A stretch of DNA of 64,000 nucleotides from Panacagrimonas sp041603235 (lineage in GTDB: Bacteria > Pseudomonadota > Gammaproteobacteria > Nevskiales > Nevskiaceae): NCBI GenBank assembly GCA_041603235.1, contig JBFIES010000003.1, positions 186,001 to 250,000 on the forward strand, read 5' to 3'. The notes under the pieces are model-generated. The model saw nothing but the letters and a program-made list of their open reading frames with translations, ran no database searches and was not told where the DNA came from. Positions 41,544 through 48,011 of this stretch are shown here, in pieces. The first letter of the stretch is position 1, and every line of letters begins with the position of its first letter. Both the position numbers and the translations under genes were made by a program.

Positions 41544-41574
41544 AAGAAAAGCCCCGCCAGTTTCCCAGCGGGGC
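41544..41574 (-). terminator. Hairpin plus T tract directly before a start codon
   Basis: On the minus strand the stem GCCCCGC/GCGGGGC (loop of 10) is followed by TTTTCTT and then the ATG at 41543. It reads as a rho-independent terminator or attenuator between the 41582-41788 gene and the 40992-41543 gene, and the only Shine-Dalgarno-like bases (GGGG) are inside the stem. Confidence 0.6.
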
Positions 41575-41581
41575 GCTCCGA

Positions 41582-41788
41582 TCATTCAGGACGGATGCCA
41601 ACGCGGCGCATGGAATCGAGAATCCCCTCATTCGCATCCGCTAGGGCTCTCATTGCGAGAAGTGAGTCATCAAGCCCGTCGGTGAATTGCCTGAAGTATT
41701 CGTCAGTGAACCCGTATCCCCACGGCGGAACCAGCATCGTCGGGATGTTGTCGGGATGGTTCTCATGGATGGTTGGAGGTTTCGCCAT
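41582..41788 (-). CDS. Small unknown protein of the element
   Basis: The 68-residue protein starts at ATG 41788 behind a GGAGAAA ribosome site. It reads MAKPPTIHENHPDN with a Pro/aromatic middle (LVPPWGYGFTDEYFRQFTDG) and no known motif. Longer readings upstream are not supported. Function unknown. Confidence 0.6.
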   Translation of the reverse strand: MAKPPTIHENHPDNIPTMLVPPWGYGFTDEYFRQFTDGLDDSLLAMRALADANEGILDSMRRVGIRPE

Positions 41789-41804
41789 AACGATTTCTCC
41801 TGGA

Positions 41805-42029
41805 CTACTGGGTACGTAGCAAAGATGACCAAATCCAACGCTTTGCCATGAATAGCGCGTCACGGGCCATAGGAATGTCCTCAAACTCAGCGCTCCACTC
41901 GATCTCAATTTCAGTTGGCATTACGCCTCTGGCGTCCCTATCCAAAATAAGATGCTCCCAAGTGGGATGAGAGGGCGATCCAGTAAGTGGCTTTCTGGCT
42001 TTCCGCGCTGTCGTGCTCTTTCTGCTCAT
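41805..42029 (-). CDS. Small unknown protein of the element
   Basis: The 74-residue protein has a basic N-terminus (MSRKSTTARKARKPLTGSPS) and an acidic centre (PTEIEIEWSAEFEDIPMARD). It overlaps the next upstream gene stop by 4 bases (ATGA), which supports expression. No family recognised. Confidence 0.6.
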   Translation of the reverse strand: MSRKSTTARKARKPLTGSPSHPTWEHLILDRDARGVMPTEIEIEWSAEFEDIPMARDALFMAKRWIWSSLLRTQ

Positions 42030-42289
42030 GACCTTTCCCCCCGGCCTTTATCGAATGTGGCCGTAACGTGATCCAGGGCGTCTCCCACGGAATACAAAAG
42101 GCGAAAATAGGCGTCGCCATCGTCTTCCGTGAACTCCATTCCAGACCGACCCTTGTTCATTAGGGTGTCGCCCAGCATCCGAATAATGAGGGCGCAATTG
42201 GATACCGCTAGCTCCGGATCCTCGCTTGCGATCCATTGCAACTGCGGCAACTTTGTTTCAGGGGTTAAACTTTCTTTAGCTTTCTGCAT
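42026..42289 (-). CDS. Small unknown protein of the element
   Basis: The 87-residue protein starts at ATG 42289 behind GGAGAA. The helical, acidic sequence (DPELAVSNCALIIRMLGDTL, EDDGDAYFRLLYSVGDAL) resembles small helper proteins with no known function. It overlaps the following gene by 4 bases. The 92 bp between it and integrase contain two GC-rich hairpins (for example CCGGGTG/CACCCGG near 42320-42340) without T tracts. Confidence 0.6.
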   Translation of the reverse strand: MQKAKESLTPETKLPQLQWIASEDPELAVSNCALIIRMLGDTLMNKGRSGMEFTEDDGDAYFRLLYSVGDALDHVTATFDKGRGERS

Positions 42290-42381
42290 GGGGGTTCTCC
42301 ATGTGGTGAGTTAGGCGGGCCGGGTGCTCTTATCACCCGGTTTCGCCGTTTTCGCCTGATTCCGTCAGGCAGCGGTCCAAC

Positions 42382-43569
42382 CTAAAGTGATAGTACCGAC
42401 AGGGCATCGCGCGCCCGTTCTTTCTGCAGATGTCCGTAGTTTTTCTCGATCATCAGAATCGAAGTGCCAGACAATGCAGATATGGTGAACAGGTCTAGTT
42501 TGCTGGTCACAAGGTCCGTGATTGTTGAATGGCGCAGGGTGTAGGCGGTCGTTCCTTCGGGCAGGCCAGCGGCCTTCACAGCGTCCCGAATTGGACGCTT
42601 CCATGCGTCCTTGTCCCACGCCTTGCCGTTCCACTGAGTGAACAGAAAGGCGCTTGGTAGCTTGCCTTTGGCCTGCTCTCGCATCAGGTCTGCCGATGGC
42701 TCAGGTAACAGGATCAAGCGACCAGCACCGGCCTTGTCGTGCGATACCTTGAGCGTTCCAGCTCGCGCGTCGAAGTCGCCAACGCGAAGTGCGGCAAGTG
42801 CACCGGGGCGAAGGGGTAAAAGGCAAAGGCCACGTGCGAACGGTTCCAGCTCGCCGGGAATTGCTGCCAACAATCTGCGCCGCTGCTCCAGGCTTAGATA
42901 CAACTCACGCCGCCCGTTGGCATTCTTGATTGGCTTCAATGCGACCGCCCATGCCATGTCCGTGGTTACGAATCCGTTAGCTTTGGCGAGGTTGAATGCT
43001 GCGCGCAGTGCAACCATGTCACGGTTAATACTGGACGGTCTACGGGGCTTGGCAGGCGGGGCAGGGGCTTTAGTCCGGCAGTTCGGACCGCGCTTCGGAC
43101 TGGCTGCGGGCATAGCTTCGATTCGTTCGCGCCATTGCTCCACGTGGCGTTTAAGTAGCTTCTGCATCGGGATTGCCCCGATAGGGTCATTGATGACGTA
43201 CCGAGTTAGTCGAGAACGCGCGTCTTGCTCTGCTCGCTTCCCCTTGGCTTTTAATTGATGCTGGATGTAACTGGCGCAAGCATCGGCCACCGTAATGATT
43301 TCTGACTCGCCGCCAAGCTCAAGATGCTTGAACCATTGACCGGCTGCTTTTACGGCAGCGCTGAACTGCTCATTTGCAGGTAGCCGCCCGACTTCGGCCA
43401 GGGCGTTGTAGTTGCGTGTTCGAGTCGCACTGTCATAGGCGCGAGCGATCCAGTGTCCGCCATCTTCAGTCTTTCGGAATCCGATATGCCGCCCGGTCGA
43501 AATCGTGGCCCAATAAGGTTCGCGGCGGGCGCTTAGTGCAGCTCGCTGCTTTACAGTTTCGATTGCCAT
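42382..43569 (-). CDS. Tyrosine-type site-specific integrase
   Basis: The 395-residue recombinase has an N-terminal arm-binding domain (RHIGFRKTEDGGHWIARAYD), a SAM-like core-binding domain, and the catalytic domain with the first Arg in LLPLRPGALAALRVGD, the Lys in SHDKAGAGR, box II YTLRHSTITDLV with Arg-His, and the nucleophile Tyr in IEKNYGHLQ. The His of the usual HxxR box II is Tyr-Thr-Leu-Arg-His here, a minor variant. ATG 43569 is preferred over a TTG at 43584. It lies 133 bp from attR, as expected for an integrase of a tRNA element, and should act at tRNA-Val. Confidence 0.95.
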   Translation of the reverse strand: MAIETVKQRAALSARREPYWATISTGRHIGFRKTEDGGHWIARAYDSATRTRNYNALAEVGRLPANEQFSAAVKAAGQWFKHLELGGESEIITVADACASYIQHQLKAKGKRAEQDARSRLTRYVINDPIGAIPMQKLLKRHVEQWRERIEAMPAASPKRGPNCRTKAPAPPAKPRRPSSINRDMVALRAAFNLAKANGFVTTDMAWAVALKPIKNANGRRELYLSLEQRRRLLAAIPGELEPFARGLCLLPLRPGALAALRVGDFDARAGTLKVSHDKAGAGRLILLPEPSADLMREQAKGKLPSAFLFTQWNGKAWDKDAWKRPIRDAVKAAGLPEGTTAYTLRHSTITDLVTSKLDLFTISALSGTSILMIEKNYGHLQKERARDALSVLSL

Positions 43570-43601
43570 TTCGACCCTTTGCACTCACGGCGGGGATAGC
43601 C

Positions 43602-43620
43602 GTACGGCAACGGTACGGCA
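43602..43620 (+). promoter_or_regulatory. Candidate integrase arm-type sites, right end
   Basis: GTACGGCA occurs at 43602-43609 and 43613-43620, 11 bp apart, between the integrase start and attR. The same pair, with the same spacing and orientation, is at the left end. Confidence 0.6.
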
Positions 43621-43702
43621 ATGCATATGGAAAGTCTAGGGGGTGTATGGTGCGGAAAACGCAGTGTTTTACAGGCTATGGGGTCTAATGGACCCCCAAA
43701 AT

Positions 43703-43763
43703 ATCGCCTTCACACGGCGGGGGTCACAGGTTCAATCCCTGTACCATCCACCAATATAAACAA
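43703..43763 (+). repeat. attR, direct repeat at the right end of the element
   Basis: Exact 61-bp copy of 32900-32960, a tRNA-Val 3' fragment (anticodon arm to CCA and 10 bp beyond) without the 5' half. It marks the right end of the element and the junction to older chromosome. Confidence 0.93.
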
Positions 43764-43792
43764 GGAGTTGAGCATTGCTCAGCTCCTTTTTT
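43764..43792 (+). terminator. Rho-independent terminator, ancestral tRNA-Val copy
   Basis: Stem GGAGTTGAGC/GCTCAGCTCC (10 bp, one G-T pair, loop ATT) followed by six T. It is probably the original tRNA-Val terminator displaced by integration. No gene is seen from here to 44091. Confidence 0.85.
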
Positions 43793-44091
43793 GTTGGTCT
43801 GGAGTGTATAGATATCCCGGTCGTTGCTTTTTGCGGAAAGGATCGGTGTTTTGTTGGCTGGCGAGCGCAGCTCGCAGTGTGATTATGCGTGAGCTTCGAG
43901 AGAAGCTGCTGCACGCACCTTTCAATTCCCGCCTGCGTTTTGATTCGGGGCCATGCACCCCAGAATTTTGGGCAGGTCCGTCCTGCCCCTTGGCAAATTC
44001 CTTATTCTTTCAGTGGGACGAAAGCGCCCCCCTTGAAGAACAAACAAGTAAAGTCAGGAGCCCGGGATTCTAGAAGAAATCGGACCAAAAA

Positions 44092-45480
44092 ATGACACTC
44101 AGTAGGCTTTGGAAGCAAACTAAAGAAGTAGCCACCATATACATAGTTACATTCGTGGTGGTGATGGTTCTTAATCAGCTTGTCTTCTTTGGCTTTTGTC
44201 TGAACCCGGTTTGCTTGATCGCTGCAATGCCGCACGTCTTACTGATTACTGCGGTTTTTGGAACGTGGGTCATCAAGTCAGGAACCAAAAACAACGATAG
44301 TGATGCTGGGCGGAATCACTACTTGCCCAAGAATCTGGACGTTGGGGAGGAGGAGCTCAATCCGGTCGATTCGGCTGAGCAGAGAAGCAAACAAAATATC
44401 GTCCTAACGGGACTTTCGATATTGGAAGAATCTCTTGATGAACTAAATCACAATCTCAGCAAGAAACTAGAGGAGACACGAAAATCTCGTGCGCTTAGTG
44501 AAAAGGCCCAGTCAAAACCAGTAGGAGCGGTGGCTAGGCACGACAGTAGGCTGCCATCAACTCCACCGTCGTCGAGAAAGTGTATAGAAGATAGCGTATT
44601 TGATGCGCCCAGTGAGTTCGCAACAGAGAGTGCGCGAGAACTGCCTCTTGTTGGAAATGAGTATGAAGAACCCTACTTAGATTCAACCGGCCTGACGAGC
44701 ACGGAAGATTTCTGGTCTGAAGGTCCTCCAACATGGATGGAGGATATACCCCCTTGGTCAGATAATGATTTTTCGGCCTACTGTGAAATGCCGAGCGAAC
44801 AGTTGGATTTTTCATTCATAAACGAACTATCCCTCCATGGCATCCACTCGATTTGGCATGTGACACACATAGAGAACCTGAGCGGAATTCTCGAGAAGGG
44901 AATTCTCAGCAACTCTCTTGCATACGAGGTAGCCCGTCCAGTAGATATCTCTGACCATGCGGCGCAGAAATGGAGGATCGCAAAAGAAACGCAATATGGC
45001 CGAAGAATTAACGAGTATGCACCAACTTATTTGAGCATTAGAAATCCGATGTTGTTTGTCAGGCGAGCAATGCAAAATGAGCTTTGCCTGATTGAAATTT
45101 CACTAGCAGCGTTGCTTGATCATGAGTTCATTTTTACCGATGGGAACGCTGCCGCAAAAGAGACAAAATTCTACAAGTCGGTATGCGATTTGAGTCGTAT
45201 GCCCTGGGATGTTCTTCATTCTGATTATTGGAGCGCGTATCCAGATGGAAAAAGAAAGAAATGCGCTGAAATACTTATTCATCCTTCAATTGGCCCGAGG
45301 CACATTAAAACTATCCGCTGCTTCTCGGATGAAGCTCTAATCGCTCTATCGGGAATTGGTGTGCAGGTTATGAAAAGCCGCGAATTATTTTTTGCCAACA
45401 GCAATAAGTTCGGAAGGTCCGATAACAACGCGAATTTTGGACCCTCGTCGGACTCAGAGTTCGATGACATCCCTTTCTAG
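44092..45480 (+). CDS. darT: Membrane-anchored DarT-type DNA ADP-ribosyltransferase toxin
   Basis: The C-terminal about 180 residues of this 462-residue protein match DarT (DUF4433): IWHVTHIENLSGILEKGIL, DHAAQKWR, NEYAPTYLSIRNPMLFV, then FTDGNAAAKETKFY, WDVLHSDYWSAYPDGKRKKC and AEILIHPSI, where E393 lines up with the catalytic Glu of DarT. DarT ADP-ribosylates single-stranded DNA. Ahead of the domain are two membrane helices (about 13-36 and 39-62), a coiled coil (about 105-138) and a long acidic linker to residue 245. Known DarT proteins lack such a part. The gene starts with a weak ribosome site, is low in GC, and is followed 9 bp later by the antidote gene. Confidence 0.9.
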   Translation: MTLSRLWKQTKEVATIYIVTFVVVMVLNQLVFFGFCLNPVCLIAAMPHVLLITAVFGTWVIKSGTKNNDSDAGRNHYLPKNLDVGEEELNPVDSAEQRSKQNIVLTGLSILEESLDELNHNLSKKLEETRKSRALSEKAQSKPVGAVARHDSRLPSTPPSSRKCIEDSVFDAPSEFATESARELPLVGNEYEEPYLDSTGLTSTEDFWSEGPPTWMEDIPPWSDNDFSAYCEMPSEQLDFSFINELSLHGIHSIWHVTHIENLSGILEKGILSNSLAYEVARPVDISDHAAQKWRIAKETQYGRRINEYAPTYLSIRNPMLFVRRAMQNELCLIEISLAALLDHEFIFTDGNAAAKETKFYKSVCDLSRMPWDVLHSDYWSAYPDGKRKKCAEILIHPSIGPRHIKTIRCFSDEALIALSGIGVQVMKSRELFFANSNKFGRSDNNANFGPSSDSEFDDIPF

Positions 45481-45489
45481 GATACGACC

Positions 45490-46182
45490 ATGAGTGTGAA
45501 AGTAATTCCTGGGAATATCTTTACGAGTAATTGTCATGTGCTGGTCAACACAGTTAATTGTGTAGGGGTCATGGGTGCCGGCATAGCGCTAGAGTGCCGA
45601 CTGAGGTACCCAGAATTGCACGAAAAATACTCGAAATTGTGTAATCAAAACAGAATTCACGTAGGGATGCTGTGGATATACAAAGCACCAGACCGCTGGA
45701 TATTGAACTTCCCTACGAAGATTCATTGGAGGAATCCATCCAGAAAAGCTTATTTACACGCAGGACTTAAGAAATTCTGCAACTCTTATGCGGAGCGAAA
45801 CATTAAATCCATCGCGTTTCCGCTGCTCGGCGCTGACAAAGGTGGCATTCCGAAGGAGGAGAGTCTGGATTTGATGAGAACCTACCTAGATCCACTGGAT
45901 TTGGATGTCGAGATATATACGTATGACCCTATGGCAAAGGATGAGCTCTACGACAAGACTAGAGATTGGGTGCTATCCCAAGACTTGGATCGAATTTCAA
46001 GCGCGACAAAAATCAGTAAGAATTTGGTGACAAAGCTCCGTGAGGGCTTCAGACGCCCCGACATTGCTCAATTGAATCAACTCGCTCTTGTTGACGGTAT
46101 TGGCGTTAAGACGTTGGAAAAGATTTTCAAAATTGATCATGTTGAGTTGAGTTCAAGAGAGCGGTCGCTTTTCGGTGACTGA
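45490..46182 (+). CDS. darG: Macrodomain antitoxin DarG-like
   Basis: The 230-residue protein begins with a macrodomain: VIPGNIFTSNCHVLVNTVNC, VGVMGAGIALECRLRYPELH, NFPTKIHWRNPSRKAYLHAG and SIAFPLLGADKGGIP are DarG-type signatures of the ADP-ribosyl-thymidine/guanosine hydrolase. The C-terminal about 70 residues have a helix-hairpin-helix-like segment (LVDGIGVKTLEKIF). It is shorter than usual DarG proteins, which carry a larger C-terminal domain that holds DarT. It is in an operon with the toxin gene and removes the DNA modification. Low GC like its partner. Confidence 0.88.
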   Translation: MSVKVIPGNIFTSNCHVLVNTVNCVGVMGAGIALECRLRYPELHEKYSKLCNQNRIHVGMLWIYKAPDRWILNFPTKIHWRNPSRKAYLHAGLKKFCNSYAERNIKSIAFPLLGADKGGIPKEESLDLMRTYLDPLDLDVEIYTYDPMAKDELYDKTRDWVLSQDLDRISSATKISKNLVTKLREGFRRPDIAQLNQLALVDGIGVKTLEKIFKIDHVELSSRERSLFGD

Positions 46183-46191
46183 TATTTGTTC

Positions 46192-46235
46192 AGAACAGCC
46201 TGTTCGATTTCAAGGGAAATCGAACAGGCTGTTCT
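46192..46235 (+). terminator. Perfect 20-bp hairpin after darG
   Basis: Arms at 46192-46211 and 46216-46235 (AGAACAGCCTGTTCGATTTC and exact complement) with a 4-base loop start 10 bp after the darG stop. No T tract follows, so termination is not certain; an RNA-stability or bidirectional element is possible. Confidence 0.6.
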
Positions 46236-46610
46236 TAGTTCGAAGGATGAAGTAAAGGGCTGTGCGCCGTCCTTTTCCCCGTAGATGCCGAATTGGGTTG
46301 TATCGCGATGAAGCGGATGGAGTGCTTGGCATCTCCCGCAACCCTCTGTTCGTGTCATATGTGCTTATCGGAGGTCACCGGCGCTACGGTTGGCTCAGAT
46401 GTAATAGCCTGAGCCTACATAGCCATCTCGGGAAATCAATCCTGATGGGATGCACTTTGTCCTCCCCCTGAATGAGGGGGGAGCGTCTGGCTAACACCCC
46501 CAGTTCTGGGTCTGCCCTGCGAAGCCTGACGCCATTAACGTGACGTCCAATCAATCGCAGCGGATCACTTGCTGCGCAATTCATTCAGGGCGAGTGCGTG
46601 AGGAAGGGCC
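46236..46610. other. Gene-free stretch between darG and the exported-protein locus
   Basis: No credible gene was found in these 375 bases. A small GC-rich hairpin with arms CTCCCCC/GGGGGAG is at 46462-46483. The GC content rises back to the chromosomal level, so the right border of the low-GC insert is probably here. A ribosome site (GAGGAAGGGCC) precedes the ATG at 46611. Confidence 0.5.
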
Positions 46611-47396
46611 ATGAAGCATTGGGGATCCATCGTCGTTGTATTGGGGGCCGCAGTTGGCGGCGCAGCTTGGGCCGGACAGGCGAGTATTCAATCCACAGCT
46701 GGCGGTCAGACGACCAGCGTTCAATTGGAATATAGCGGCAGCAATTATCTGCGCATGAATATGCCTGAACAGCAAGACAGTTACTTGCTGGTTCGCGACG
46801 GCCGCGCCTACAGCGTCGGCGTGCAGGAAGGTCAGGCGTATGTGATGGACCTCCAGAGTCTTCCCAACGTGGGCTTTGCCAGCGTGGGCACTTCTGAGGT
46901 CGGAGCGGTCAGTGCCCTCAAGAATACTGGGCGCGTCGAGACCGTGGCAGGGGTTCGCGGCGAGGTGTGGCTGCTGACTTATTCCGATGCCAATGGCGCT
47001 ATTCGCACAGACGAGCTTGTCCTCAGCAGTGATTCGCGCGCACGTGAACTGACGCGGGCCATGACAGCTATGGCGCAATCCATGGCGAACGCGCCATCGA
47101 ATCCGCTTGCGCAGCAAATTGGCGACAAGGGTGTTCTGCGACTCGGCGATCAGATGCGCGTTACGGCGATATCAGCAGCTGAACCAGATGCGAGCCGCTT
47201 CGAGTTGCCGGCGCAACCCACCGCGGTGCCGGCCCTGGGAAGCATAGGCGATGCCATTGGCGGCCTTTTCGGAAAGAAAGTGGATCGTCAGATTGATCGC
47301 CAGCAGGACCATGCCGATCAGCGCGTTGACTGGGAAACCGATCAGGTTCTGGACGAGAAGGTCAAAGGATTCATGGACAAGATTTTTGGCAAGTAA
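46611..47396 (+). CDS. Exported protein of unknown function, rSAM locus
   Basis: The 261-residue protein has a signal peptide (MKHWGSIVVVLGAAVGGAAWA) and a mature part with beta-rich sequence (VQLEYSGSNYLRMNMPEQQD, LLVRDGRAYSVGVQEGQAYV). It is Ala/Gly/Asp-rich and the C-terminal about 40 residues are highly charged (KVDRQIDRQQDHADQRVDWE). I see no enzyme motif. It lies 42 bp before the putative rSAM substrate gene, so the two are likely in one operon. It could be a secreted partner or a carrier. Confidence 0.75.
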   Translation: MKHWGSIVVVLGAAVGGAAWAGQASIQSTAGGQTTSVQLEYSGSNYLRMNMPEQQDSYLLVRDGRAYSVGVQEGQAYVMDLQSLPNVGFASVGTSEVGAVSALKNTGRVETVAGVRGEVWLLTYSDANGAIRTDELVLSSDSRARELTRAMTAMAQSMANAPSNPLAQQIGDKGVLRLGDQMRVTAISAAEPDASRFELPAQPTAVPALGSIGDAIGGLFGKKVDRQIDRQQDHADQRVDWETDQVLDEKVKGFMDKIFGK

Positions 47397-47438
47397 GCCC
47401 TTTCAGCCAGAAAACATCTTTCACGAGGGAGAACCAAG

Positions 47439-47996
47439 ATGAGTCAAAAGTTTGATAAGAAAGCCGTTGTCATATGCGTGCTCGCTGCGGCCGGAGGATT
47501 GACGGCTGCGGAGCAGTCCGGTCTGGAGACGCACGTTGTGGATCTGTTGGCAGGCCAGCTGATCAGTTCGGCACATGCGTCGGGTGATTCGCTGTCTAAT
47601 CTGGTCCGTCAGTACGATGCCAAACGAGTGGCTGTCGAGAACAACAAGATCGTATTGTTTGACGCCAAAGGCGGAAAAACCGTCGCGCCGGATGGCACGT
47701 ATCTTTTTCCAAACGGCACTCGTATCAAACAGGTCAGCGGTAAGTCCAAAGACGTTCGCAGTCTCGGTGGTAAAGGCATTGGTGATAAGTCGATCTGGAT
47801 CGAGCATATAAATCCTGATCCCGACCCGGATCCTTTTGGTGAGTGGTTGCGTGATGCCAGTGGCGATGCCTCCAAGTTGCAGCAGACAAACCCGAACGTG
47901 CGGGATTCTCTGAGAGACGCGCAAGGGCCTTCGGTAAAGAAAATTCCCGGTGACACGTTTGAAAAGTCGCCCAAGGAATTCAAGTTCGGCGGCTAA
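47439..47996 (+). CDS. Exported protein, possible radical-SAM substrate
   Basis: The 185-residue protein has a hydrophobic N-terminal segment (AVVICVLAAAGGLTAAEQSG) that could be a signal peptide or anchor. The middle is a conserved-looking block YDAKRVAVENNKIVLFDAKG. The C-terminal half is low complexity with Gly/Asp/Pro (HINPDPDPDPFGEW) and scattered aromatic residues W120, F133, W136, F174, F181, F183, ending KEFKFGG. It is 15 bp before the radical SAM gene. This layout fits a peptide-modifying rSAM locus with a large precursor. No modification has been shown. Confidence 0.65.
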   Translation: MSQKFDKKAVVICVLAAAGGLTAAEQSGLETHVVDLLAGQLISSAHASGDSLSNLVRQYDAKRVAVENNKIVLFDAKGGKTVAPDGTYLFPNGTRIKQVSGKSKDVRSLGGKGIGDKSIWIEHINPDPDPDPFGEWLRDASGDASKLQQTNPNVRDSLRDAQGPSVKKIPGDTFEKSPKEFKFGG

Positions 47997-48011
47997 ACCG
48001 GGGAGTGTCCG

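Larger units (their letters stand above)
32900..43763. mobile_element. tRNA-Val-integrated phage satellite or reduced prophage, 10.8 kb
   Basis: The boundaries are the 61-bp direct repeats at 32900-32960 and 43703-43763. Nearly all genes read toward the tRNA on the minus strand. Order from the integrase end: tyrosine integrase, three small unknowns, an unknown of 183 residues, AlpA-like regulator, small proteins, CHC2/Toprim primase, DUF5906-type helicase, a putative origin, small terminase, helix-turn-helix protein, major capsid protein, three small proteins, tape measure. I find no large terminase, portal, head protease, tail tube, baseplate, lysis or repressor gene. The integrase-AlpA-primase-packaging order resembles Gram-negative phage-inducible islands, some of which encode capsids. 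A tape measure in such an element is unusual. Many stop/start overlaps show an intact operon. Confidence 0.85.

Noticed and set aside
43621..44073. Plus-strand open frame across attR and the following gap
   Set aside because: It runs through the tRNA fragment and terminator, which are not coding; no protein similarity is seen.
32900..46235. Considering DarTG as cargo of the satellite
   Set aside because: attR at 43703-43763 lies before DarTG, and I find no third copy of the tRNA-Val 3' end further right, so DarTG is outside the present element boundary.
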